DNA from: Candidatus Rifleibacteriota bacterium
GTDB lineage: Bacteria > Muiribacteriota > Ozemobacteria > Ozemobacterales > Ozemobacteraceae
DNA: 64,000 nucleotides
NCBI GenBank assembly: GCA_015232575.1
Contig: JADFZL010000011.1
Location: 62,001 to 126,000 of the forward strand
Direction: 5' to 3'
Under the pieces are notes generated by a model that saw nothing but the letters and a program-made list of their open reading frames with translations, was not told the origin of the DNA and did no database searches. Positions within the stretch are counted from its first letter, which is position 1, and every line of letters begins with the position of its first letter. Below are positions 9,125 through 16,840 of the stretch, one piece after another. A program made the translations under genes and the position numbers.

Positions 9125-9415
9125 ATGACAAGTTTTAACAAATTGTTCGACAGAGACGAGATGATCAGAGTTACCCGCGAGGGAATTGAAAACTCACTTA
9201 AGTTCTACATGACCCTTAACGAAAACATCGTTAAACTCACAGATCTTCAAAAAGAAGCAGTCAATGATACAACAAAGAAAAATCTTGAAACTCTCAATAA
9301 AACATACGAAGAATTCCAGAAAAATCACAGAATAATCACCAGCCGCATTGAGACTTTCTATCGCGATATGTTCAGCAAAATCGCTCCGGAAAAAGAAGAA
9401 ACCGCGAGCAGATAA
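9125..9415 (+). CDS. Small phasin-like coiled-coil protein
   Basis: 96 residues, no Cys, no signal peptide, helical throughout. It has a phasin-like pattern of amphipathic helices (SLKFYMTLNENIVKLTDLQ, then NLETLNKTYEEFQKNHRIIT). Phasins coat polyhydroxyalkanoate granules, but similar short helical proteins have other roles and no PHA synthase is in this window, so the label describes only the shape. It is monocistronic, with its own strong promoter, AAGGAG ribosome site eight bases before the ATG and its own terminator. That points to an abundant protein. Confidence 0.8.
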   Translation: MTSFNKLFDRDEMIRVTREGIENSLKFYMTLNENIVKLTDLQKEAVNDTTKKNLETLNKTYEEFQKNHRIITSRIETFYRDMFSKIAPEKEETASR

Positions 9416-9463
9416 ATAAACAGTTTACGAACGACCTCATTCTTGAGGTTGTTGGCTTCCTCG

Positions 9464-9503
9464 GTTTGGAGTGTGCTCGCCAGGCACACTCCTTAAACTT
9501 TTT
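9464..9503 (+). terminator. Intrinsic terminator after phasin-like gene
   Basis: A 9-bp GC-rich stem (9468-9476 with 9484-9492, arms GGAGTGTGC and GCACACTCC) has flanking GTTT/AAAC that can extend it. It is followed by TTTTT at 9499-9503. A smaller hairpin (ACCTCA/TGAGGT) precedes it. It separates this gene from the convergent cyclase gene. Confidence 0.75.
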
Positions 9504-9511
9504 AGAGTTGA

Positions 9512-11611
9512 TTACATCAGCGGCTTTCCACAGTGGCTGCAGAATTTGTTCTGAGAGTTATTTTCGATACCGCACTCTCTGCATTCCAGAATTCGTTTGC
9601 CGGAATCAGCAACAAAGTTTTGTTTAAGCGGATCTTTAGATATTTCTGATGCAATTGAGCTGATCTTCATTGGGGCATCTTCTGCGGGCTGCCCTTCGCC
9701 GCCCATAGACGCGAGAGATATTTCTGAACCGATGACCGTTGCCCAGTCAACATCAGGCTTGGCAGAATTCACAAGGAAGATATCGATTGCCATGGATTTT
9801 CCCTTGACCATTATTGGCTCAAGTGGTTCGATTTCGAAATAATCCTTAACCTTTTCATAAGTTGTTCTGGTAATAAGAAGCTGCATTGGTTTTGCATTTG
9901 CCATTACTCTTGCTGCAAGGTTTACGTTGTCACCAATAACCGTGTAAGAGAGCTGTTTTTCGCTACCCATGTATCCAGCTGTGACTTCGCCTGTATTTAT
10001 TCCGATTCCAATTTCAATTTTTGGGCGGCCTTCAGCAACCCATTGCTCTTGAAGCATCCTTAATTTATCAAGCATCTTTACACCGCAAAGCACAGCTCTT
10101 ATCGGATCGTCCGGACTACCAACCGGAGCACCGAATAACGCCATAAGTTCGTCACCGACGTATTTATCCAAAGTTCCATCAAGTTCCATGAGAATATCTG
10201 TCATTGCAGTGAAATAAACGTTCAGCTGTTGTACTATATCAGTCGGGTCCATTCCTTCGGACATTCTTGTAAAACCTCTGATATCAGAGAAAAACATTGT
10301 AACGATGCATTTTTCACCGCCCAGCTTGAGTCCGGATGGGTTATGCATGATCAGTTCAGCAACACGCGGAGAAACGATTCTTGAAAGACTGCCTGCCAGC
10401 TCTTCATTTTTTCTAAGCTGTTCTTCGGAAATTTTCTTAACAGAAACCAGATCGTCAACTGTTGCAGCATATAATTTTGCGTTTTTCATTACAAGGCCTG
10501 CAATGTCGGCACAGGTTGCAATAAGGTTCTGATCGTCACGTGTATAATCAGGATTCTTCATTTTTTCGACGTTGATTATTGCAAAAATCTTCGAATCAAA
10601 AATAATTGGAGCTGCAAGCACTGTTTTAATGCTTCCCTGGCCGACCAGACCCTTAAGTTTCGGATCAATCTGGCATTCTTTAACACCGAGTGATCCGCCT
10701 TCTGCAACTTTTCCGCCTTCTGCTTTGAAAAAATATGTGATCATGCTGTTTTCCGAGTATGGGATGAAAACTTCTTTCGCTGCTTTTGCCTGCATACCTT
10801 CAGCACGAACAATTCTCAGTACCTGATCTTTTTCACTGTTAAGAAGCAGTTGTACTACTTCGCCATCAAGACCTTTGGCAATGATCTCTACGACACTTGA
10901 AAATATTTCATCGCGATCTAGTGTTTTGGTAAGGTTCTTGATTCGAAGAAGGGTAGTTGAAAGCTTGATTGTCTTTCTATTAAACTCTTCCTTTATGTGA
11001 CGGGCCTCTCTTTCGGCGCGTTCAGCAGCGGTTTCATTCGGATTTACCGGTTCGGCTGATGCTTTTGGAGGTTCCTTTGTTCGAAGAACTCCGGCAATTT
11101 TATCAAGAGAAGGTTTTTCTGCCGCATGCTTCACAGCCTCCTGCTGACGATACCTGGCTGCAAGCGATGGATCAATGCGATCTGTGAGATTAACCTGGGC
11201 GGAAGCTCCATTTGCATTGTTTTTAAGCTTTTCCCATCTCTGAAAAATATAGAAAATATATGCTCCGGAAAAAATAACCAGAGCAGAATAGACACCAAAC
11301 CATTCATTTATGTTGAATTTTTCAGGTTTTAATTTGAAAGCAACTGTCAGGCTGATAAGCAGCAGCGGAAGGAATATTCCAATTATCGTCATCGCCGCTC
11401 TTTCGCCGATTAAGCCGAGGAATCCGGCTATTCCGGCAACATAATAATGCTCGCTTATCCAGCGATACATTTTGGGAATTTTCTTGTTATAGATCAGATA
11501 CGCAAGAATAATCACAATAATGCTTGCAGCAAGAAAAATATATTCCTGAGTGCGGCTTTTCTTTTCGTTCTCGGGATTTTCCGGCGCGATTAAGTCGTTT
11601 ATATCACTCAT
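9512..11611 (-). CDS. Membrane GAF-class III adenylate/guanylate cyclase
   Basis: 699 residues. Three or four membrane segments lie within residues 25-130, then a linker, a GAF domain (about 215-375), and a class III nucleotidyl cyclase domain (about 425-615). Metal aspartates are visible in FFSDIRGFT (about 437-445) and DELMALFG (about 484-491), and the transition-state region in IGDNVNLAARV. Lys just before the second Asp (KYVGDE) favours ATP as substrate. The C-terminus is a zinc ribbon with two CxxC pairs (CRECG, CSHCG). The protein would make cAMP in response to a ligand bound at the GAF domain. It begins at a TAATG junction, sharing one base with the TPR gene stop, so the two are a coupled operon. 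Confidence 0.93.
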   Translation of the reverse strand: MSDINDLIAPENPENEKKSRTQEYIFLAASIIVIILAYLIYNKKIPKMYRWISEHYYVAGIAGFLGLIGERAAMTIIGIFLPLLLISLTVAFKLKPEKFNINEWFGVYSALVIFSGAYIFYIFQRWEKLKNNANGASAQVNLTDRIDPSLAARYRQQEAVKHAAEKPSLDKIAGVLRTKEPPKASAEPVNPNETAAERAEREARHIKEEFNRKTIKLSTTLLRIKNLTKTLDRDEIFSSVVEIIAKGLDGEVVQLLLNSEKDQVLRIVRAEGMQAKAAKEVFIPYSENSMITYFFKAEGGKVAEGGSLGVKECQIDPKLKGLVGQGSIKTVLAAPIIFDSKIFAIINVEKMKNPDYTRDDQNLIATCADIAGLVMKNAKLYAATVDDLVSVKKISEEQLRKNEELAGSLSRIVSPRVAELIMHNPSGLKLGGEKCIVTMFFSDIRGFTRMSEGMDPTDIVQQLNVYFTAMTDILMELDGTLDKYVGDELMALFGAPVGSPDDPIRAVLCGVKMLDKLRMLQEQWVAEGRPKIEIGIGINTGEVTAGYMGSEKQLSYTVIGDNVNLAARVMANAKPMQLLITRTTYEKVKDYFEIEPLEPIMVKGKSMAIDIFLVNSAKPDVDWATVIGSEISLASMGGEGQPAEDAPMKISSIASEISKDPLKQNFVADSGKRILECRECGIENNSQNKFCSHCGKPLM

Positions 11612-13728
11612 TACTTCTTCTCAGTCAAGTCCTGGAGCAGTTTCCTTGATTCCTCTGATTCATTTGGAATAGTTTCAAGCAAATCCTCAGCTTTATTTTT
11701 CTGACCGGCACGAATGAAAAGAAATCCCAGCCAGTATTTCGCGCGGGAATTGGTTGCGCAGAGTTTAACTGCATTTTCAGCTGCAAGAAGAGCATCTTCG
11801 CGTTTTCCCTGGAGCTCAAAAACCATTGAGTCAATCATTTTGCAATAAGATTCCGTCTTGGGACCACCCGCAATCAGATTTCCCATTTTCCCGGTTTCAG
11901 CAATCTTTTCCGGGCGCTCAAGGCTGCATTCAAGAGAACACAATTCAGTAATAATGATAATCTTATTCAATGACATGGTAGAAAAATCATTTGCTTTACG
12001 TAACTCAATATTAGCTTGAATAGGGTTACGACTGAAAATAAAAAATCTGGCAATAACAAGCATCAGGACTGCCCTGTTTTCAGGTGAAAAATAATTAGCA
12101 ACTGCGGGAGAAATAGATTCAACAATAGTGTATGCGCTTTCATGATCTCCGGTTAAACTCTTGTACAATGCCCATAAAACCTGACCTTCTTCCTGAAATG
12201 GCGGATGATGGAAAGCAATAAGATATTCCTTTATTTCTCTTTCAGCCTCGGAAAAATTTTCCATCTCAAGTAGTGTTCTGATATATGTTCTCCAAAGATT
12301 TGGAAGGTTGTATTTAGGTTGAAATACAAAAACAGCTTTTGCAATTTCGATGGATCTGTTGAAATCCTCTTTTTCCAGCGCTTTTCCGGCACGCGCTTCT
12401 AGCATCCATGCATCACCGAGACCCGTACGATCTTCAACGCCCGGCTCATCAATTTCGATTGATCTGCCAAAAAAGCTCCCGAGAAAAAAAGCAAAATATC
12501 TTCCAATTGGAACGAAGCATGAAGAAACGATGCAAATGAAAAAGGCAGCAAAATTCCATCCAAGCCATGAATAAATTCCCATTCGACTTTGGAATACTGA
12601 TATCAGCAAACAGAGAAACGTGCTAAAGAACCATAGTGAATATATTTCCCTGCGCTGGGTTCGTAGAACAGGCGGCAAAAACTGAATAAGCGGAACAAGA
12701 ATAAACAATGCAATAAAAATTATGTTTGAAGACAAAAGAACCAGAGGCGTTATCCATATTGGATCAGCAAAATAATAATCTGTCTGCAATATTGCAAGAC
12801 AAAAGTTCCTTACAGAAAATTCTTTTACTGAATACATCAGCAATGACGATCCTGCAATAAAAAAGACATCTGCCGCAAAAGTTCCCTTATTTACATACCT
12901 CCTCAAATAAAGCACCAAAAGAATTGAACCAAAAATAAGCCATGCCAGCATCATACCGTTCGAAACAGCCAGAGGAAAATACATAATCAGAAGACATAAC
13001 GGAAAATTGAAAATGCTGCTCTGCTTCTCAGAACTTTGCTCTGCCACAGAAATTGAGTGTTCAAGCTTTTCTGAAAGGGAATATGCGTAGTCCATTGATC
13101 TCAGAAGGTTCAGTTTTTCAAGTTCAAGCAGCATGCCCAGAAAAGTGTCCTTCAAAGACAAGATTTCCAGATTATAAATTGCAAGATCGGTATCAATTTT
13201 CTTCAGATTCAAGTTAAAGCATCTTTGAAGATATTCAAGTCTGATAACCGCAGATTGATTCAGGGGATAAACTTTAACTGCTTCCAATAATGCTTTTGCC
13301 GCAGACTCAGGGGTTGAAATCGCCATTTGAATCTCAAAACTCATAAGATAAACTGATGATTGCCCAACCGGAGGAAGTGAAGAAATGGGAATTCCCTGTA
13401 ACACCGAGTAAGCCTGAGGATGCATGCCAACCTGACGGTATGTTTCAGCGAGTTGTACAAGAGAACTGAAGTTGCTGGGAAAAACCTCTGAAGCTTCCTG
13501 AAATGCCTGAACTGCAAGCTCAAGTTTTCCTGATTTTCTTGCAGCCAGACCCTTTTCAATAAGAATTTCGGCTTTCCGACGTGCAAATTCAGATTTTGCC
13601 TGAGCGCTGGCTTTTATTTCAGGGGAAAAAAACAAAATTGCGATGCAGACAGTAATCTTTATAAACAGGGAATCCGCACGACACCACATTCTATTAAGAC
13701 CAAACATATTTTTTTTTCTCTGCTCCAC
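11611..13728 (-). CDS. TPR-repeat polytopic membrane protein
   Basis: 705 residues. A hydrophobic segment at about 22-40 (ITVCIAILFFSP) acts as signal or anchor. TPR units follow at about 45-130 (AEILIEKGLAARKSGKLE, LVQLAETYRQVGMHPQAY). The middle, about 240-430, has six or so membrane segments. The C-terminal 250 residues return to TPR-like helices (AKYWLGFLFIRAGQKNKAED). Function unknown; TPRs bind proteins and the only partner in the operon is the downstream cyclase. It could be a sensor or assembly factor for that cyclase, which is inference. Confidence 0.85.
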   Translation of the reverse strand: MEQRKKNMFGLNRMWCRADSLFIKITVCIAILFFSPEIKASAQAKSEFARRKAEILIEKGLAARKSGKLELAVQAFQEASEVFPSNFSSLVQLAETYRQVGMHPQAYSVLQGIPISSLPPVGQSSVYLMSFEIQMAISTPESAAKALLEAVKVYPLNQSAVIRLEYLQRCFNLNLKKIDTDLAIYNLEILSLKDTFLGMLLELEKLNLLRSMDYAYSLSEKLEHSISVAEQSSEKQSSIFNFPLCLLIMYFPLAVSNGMMLAWLIFGSILLVLYLRRYVNKGTFAADVFFIAGSSLLMYSVKEFSVRNFCLAILQTDYYFADPIWITPLVLLSSNIIFIALFILVPLIQFLPPVLRTQRREIYSLWFFSTFLCLLISVFQSRMGIYSWLGWNFAAFFICIVSSCFVPIGRYFAFFLGSFFGRSIEIDEPGVEDRTGLGDAWMLEARAGKALEKEDFNRSIEIAKAVFVFQPKYNLPNLWRTYIRTLLEMENFSEAEREIKEYLIAFHHPPFQEEGQVLWALYKSLTGDHESAYTIVESISPAVANYFSPENRAVLMLVIARFFIFSRNPIQANIELRKANDFSTMSLNKIIIITELCSLECSLERPEKIAETGKMGNLIAGGPKTESYCKMIDSMVFELQGKREDALLAAENAVKLCATNSRAKYWLGFLFIRAGQKNKAEDLLETIPNESEESRKLLQDLTEKK

Positions 13729-13766
13729 CCAAAAATTAATATTTCAATAATTTTGCGCAATTCATC

Positions 13767-13794
13767 AGTATACTTGATCAATATTATTAAGCAA
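13767..13794 (-). promoter_or_regulatory. Promoter for TPR-cyclase operon
   Basis: On the minus strand TTGCTT (13789-13794) and TATACT (13767-13772) are 16 bases apart, about 39 bases before the TPR start codon. A GGTGGAG ribosome site precedes the ATG. The 300-base divergent spacer (13729-14028) holds this promoter, the opposite one at 13871-13900 and a short ORF. Confidence 0.45.
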
Positions 13795-13870
13795 CTATTC
13801 ATTTATAACTCATTCGATTTATTTTCTCAAGCCTGAAAATCATCATCTGACATAATTGAATAAGATCTGA

Positions 13871-13900
13871 TTGTAAAATGGCTCTAACTTAAGGTATTAT
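13871..13900 (+). promoter_or_regulatory. Promoter upstream of short ORF and REC-HD-GYP gene
   Basis: TTGTAA (13871-13876), 18-base spacer, TATTAT (13895-13900). Predicted transcription start at about 13907 coincides with the ATG of the short ORF. Confidence 0.45.
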
Positions 13901-13906
13901 AAAAAA

Positions 13907-14038
13907 ATGTTTTCTAAGAAATTGGAAGTCGTTTCTAAAAGTATCGAATGTCCGGATTTCCCCGTTAATGCTTTGGAAGAAAGTATAAGGAATGGGAGCG
14001 GACAAATTAATAAGAGTGGAAGTGATTTATGCCATTAA
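13907..14038 (+). CDS. Possible leaderless 43-codon upstream ORF
   Basis: The frame opens with ATG at 13907 and ends TAA at 14036-14038, overlapping the first ten bases of the HD-GYP gene in another frame. There is no ribosome site, but the predicted transcription start falls on the ATG, so it could be translated leaderless. Two Cys and no recognisable domain. It may be a leader peptide coupling translation to the regulator, or just an open stretch. Low confidence. Confidence 0.3.
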   Translation: MFSKKLEVVSKSIECPDFPVNALEESIRNGSGQINKSGSDLCH

Positions 14039-15138
14039 GAAAGCCCGGTATTCTAATCGTTGATGATGTTCCAGAAAACATAGAAGTACTTGGTACAATT
14101 CTGGAAAATGATTATACTGTTTTTATGGCATTAAGCGGCAAGGAAGCCCTTAGAATTGCCAATGAAAATCTTGAAATACAAATGGTTCTTCTGGATGTCA
14201 TGATGCCGATCCAGGATGGATTTGAAGTCTGCCGTCAGCTAAAAGCAAGCCCAATTACCCGTAATATTCCTGTAATTTTCATTACTTCGATGAACGAAGA
14301 CAGAAATGAAACAATGGGATTTTCCGTTGGTTGTGCTGACTACATATCAAAACCCGTTAACCCCAGGACAGTCCTTGCCAGGGTTAAAGCCCATCTGGCA
14401 ATGCATAACCAGGCCCAGTTTCTCGAAAAGATTGTTCAGGAAAGAACCCTGGAATTGCTTCAGACACGAGATATTGCAATTTTCACACTTGCATCGCTGG
14501 CTGAAATGCGCGACGACGAGACCGGAGATCATATCAAACGAACCCAGCATTATATGCGTGCGTTGTGTGAACAGCTCATAGAAACTTTTCCAGACTATAA
14601 AAGAATCCTGGATGAGGAAACTATTGATTTATTGTACAAATCAGCGCCACTTCATGATGCAGGCAAAGTTGGAATAAGAGACTCAATTCTCCTGAAACCA
14701 GGAAAACTTACTCCTGAAGAATTCGAAATAATGAAAGGTCACGTAAGAATTGGCAGAGACGCCATTACGCGTGGTGCAAGAGAAATGGGACTCGACCATC
14801 CACCATCATTTTTGAAAGTTGCCCGGGATATCGCATACTCTCATCACGAAAAATGGGATGGTTCCGGATATCCGGAAAAATTGTCCGGTACGAGCATTCC
14901 CCTGGCGGGAAGACTGATGGCAATTTGTGATGTTTATGATGCATTAATAAGTAAAAGAGCATACAAACCGCCATTTCCTCATAAAACCGCTGTACAGATC
15001 ATTCGTGACGGAAAAGGTTCGCACTTTGACCCTCAATTAAATGATGTATTCATGAGCATTCAGGATGTCTTTTTCAAAATAGCTCTTAAACACACGACTT
15101 TACCCGAAGAGAAAGAATCATTGCTGAAGAATTCTTAG
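14029..15138 (+). CDS. REC-HD-GYP response regulator (RpfG-type)
   Basis: 369 residues. Receiver domain at about 6-122 with the phosphoacceptor in VLLDVMMP (D56), switch Thr/Ser in FITS and Lys in ISKPVNP. HD-GYP domain at about 145-350 with HDAGKVGI (about 208) and HHEKWDGSGYP (about 271-281). HD-GYP proteins hydrolyse cyclic di-GMP and the signature residues are intact, so activity is expected. No dedicated kinase is adjacent; kinases occur at 26-32 kb. The start is chosen at the MPLRKPGILIVDD ATG, which has only a moderate ribosome site (GTGGAAGTG). No terminator is visible after the gene. Confidence 0.95.
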   Translation: MPLRKPGILIVDDVPENIEVLGTILENDYTVFMALSGKEALRIANENLEIQMVLLDVMMPIQDGFEVCRQLKASPITRNIPVIFITSMNEDRNETMGFSVGCADYISKPVNPRTVLARVKAHLAMHNQAQFLEKIVQERTLELLQTRDIAIFTLASLAEMRDDETGDHIKRTQHYMRALCEQLIETFPDYKRILDEETIDLLYKSAPLHDAGKVGIRDSILLKPGKLTPEEFEIMKGHVRIGRDAITRGAREMGLDHPPSFLKVARDIAYSHHEKWDGSGYPEKLSGTSIPLAGRLMAICDVYDALISKRAYKPPFPHKTAVQIIRDGKGSHFDPQLNDVFMSIQDVFFKIALKHTTLPEEKESLLKNS

Positions 15139-15405
15139 CTCATCTCAACTTAAGCATTTCTCTTACAAATAGCAATGAATCGTGGGTAAAAGTTGGAATG
15201 AAAAAATATTATGGCTAACGATAAAGTTTTTATCCAAGATATTTCAGAAAACTTTTTTTAGAAAATTCAGTATTATATAATGGTAGTTGCTGACTGCTCA
15301 ATAATTTTGAGGTCTACTGCAGGAAACTTACTTCGTGGCATTGCCGAGCAGGGTTTTCTTTTTATTGGAGAGCTCGCAGTATCAAATGACAAGGGGAAAA
15401 AAGCA

Positions 15406-16830
15406 ATGGCTCTGACTGCTAACTTTTCGCGGGCGGCTTTTATTGCTTATCTTTTTCTTTTCTTTTGTATGATAACATCAGATGCAGCAGATTCTCCATT
15501 TAATGAAAGGCTGAATCCTGTTATTAAGTCCTCTTCATCTGTAAGTTTCAGTCTTTTCGACAGAACGCTCATTCAAAGTGCAAAATTTGCCAACTCAATT
15601 GATACAGTTTTTTCACTTCTGGAAAGAACTTCAAACAATTCCGCAAAGGAACAGATAATTCTTTCAGCAATCAACACTCCCGGAAATTTTCAGGAAATAG
15701 TGCGGCTTGCAGGCAAAGCAAATTCACTCGAATTATCGGACAGAATTTTAATGGCGAACGTCAGTAAAATCAGAAATGGTTATGACATAGTAAAGCTTGC
15801 AAATCTCGCCAGTAAAAATGAAGTCAGAGACGCAATAATAATAAAAGGCTCCGAACTTGCCGATGCTTTCGATAAGGTGCTGTTTTTCAGCCAGCAGTGC
15901 TATTATCCGGAAAATTGTGACAAAATTCTATGTAATGCTGAAAAATTTGCTCTTTCTTCTTTCGATTTCCGAATATTGTCACTTCGTGCGAAAACAGCTT
16001 CAGGTCGGGACAGATTAATTAGAGACGGTCTCACAAAATGCAGAAATTTCCAGGATGTTATCGATCTTTGTTGGAGAGCCACTGACCCGGAATTGCGTGA
16101 TATCTGTTCGCAGAAAGCCTTCGAGTATGCCCGATCCGCAGCAGATATTGCAATGTGTATTGAACTTGCCGGAACAGATCAGCAAAAAGCAAAACTCAGA
16201 TCTGCAGCTCTTCCTGAAGGAGCGCCTTCATACCCTGACAGAGTTAAAAAAATGAATGAAATCAGAGAAAACTATGGAGTGCGATTATGTGACAATGGGA
16301 CTTCATATTTCACACCTGAGCAATTATCATGGATTGAAGAGCTTTTTCAGGCCCTTCCGGAAAATTTTGTCCGCTGCAGCGGAGAAATGTATCAATTCAG
16401 CGATGGTTCTCCTTTTGTTCTCGGAACAACATTTCAGCACATTTACACAAATGCATCTTCAGGAGCAGTAACTTATTCAGCGCCAATTATAAAAATGAGT
16501 GATCTCAGCTGCCGAGAGGAAAATAAATTTAAAGGTCTGGTTGTACATGAGCTTGCTCACGCTCTCCACTACACACATGAAGATGTTCTGAACAAATTCG
16601 TACAGGTTTTCTGGCCTGGTGCAGTTTTGACCACAACCGGAACCAATAAGACACATACATGGACAGGCGCCCCGAAAAGCCCTTCGGTAAGCGACTACGG
16701 AAACTCAATGCCTCCGGAAGACTTTGCTGAATCAGCAAGACTTTTCTGGGAAGACCCGGAAAAAATGAAAAAAGAATTTCCCGACCGCTACAAGTTCATG
16801 AAAGACAATGTTTTCGTCTCAGCCCGCTGA
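15406..16830 (+). CDS. Secreted helical-repeat protein with gluzincin-type peptidase domain
   Basis: The ATG at 15406 is chosen because AAGGGG lies 9 bases upstream, a signal peptide follows directly (AAFIAYLFLFFCMITSDAA), and a TATAAT box (15276-15281) sits over the only earlier ATG (15280). This gives 474 residues. The first half repeats a roughly 30-residue helical pattern (FQEIVRLAGKANSLELSDR, YDIVKLANLASKNEVRDA, FQDVIDLCWRATDPELRD). The C-terminal domain has HELAH (H381 of the mature reading) and, about 60 residues on, PPEDFAES, which would supply the third zinc ligand. This matches gluzincins of the anthrax-lethal-factor-like group. It is probably an active extracytoplasmic zinc peptidase; the target is unknown. 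Its stop lies 10 bases from a convergent gene. Confidence 0.8.
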   Translation: MALTANFSRAAFIAYLFLFFCMITSDAADSPFNERLNPVIKSSSSVSFSLFDRTLIQSAKFANSIDTVFSLLERTSNNSAKEQIILSAINTPGNFQEIVRLAGKANSLELSDRILMANVSKIRNGYDIVKLANLASKNEVRDAIIIKGSELADAFDKVLFFSQQCYYPENCDKILCNAEKFALSSFDFRILSLRAKTASGRDRLIRDGLTKCRNFQDVIDLCWRATDPELRDICSQKAFEYARSAADIAMCIELAGTDQQKAKLRSAALPEGAPSYPDRVKKMNEIRENYGVRLCDNGTSYFTPEQLSWIEELFQALPENFVRCSGEMYQFSDGSPFVLGTTFQHIYTNASSGAVTYSAPIIKMSDLSCREENKFKGLVVHELAHALHYTHEDVLNKFVQVFWPGAVLTTTGTNKTHTWTGAPKSPSVSDYGNSMPPEDFAESARLFWEDPEKMKKEFPDRYKFMKDNVFVSAR

Positions 16831-16840
16831 TTAAACAGAC

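Noticed and set aside
15280..15405. 42-codon upstream extension of the gluzincin gene
   Set aside because: A TATAAT box overlaps the putative start, and a good ribosome site plus signal peptide occur at 15406.
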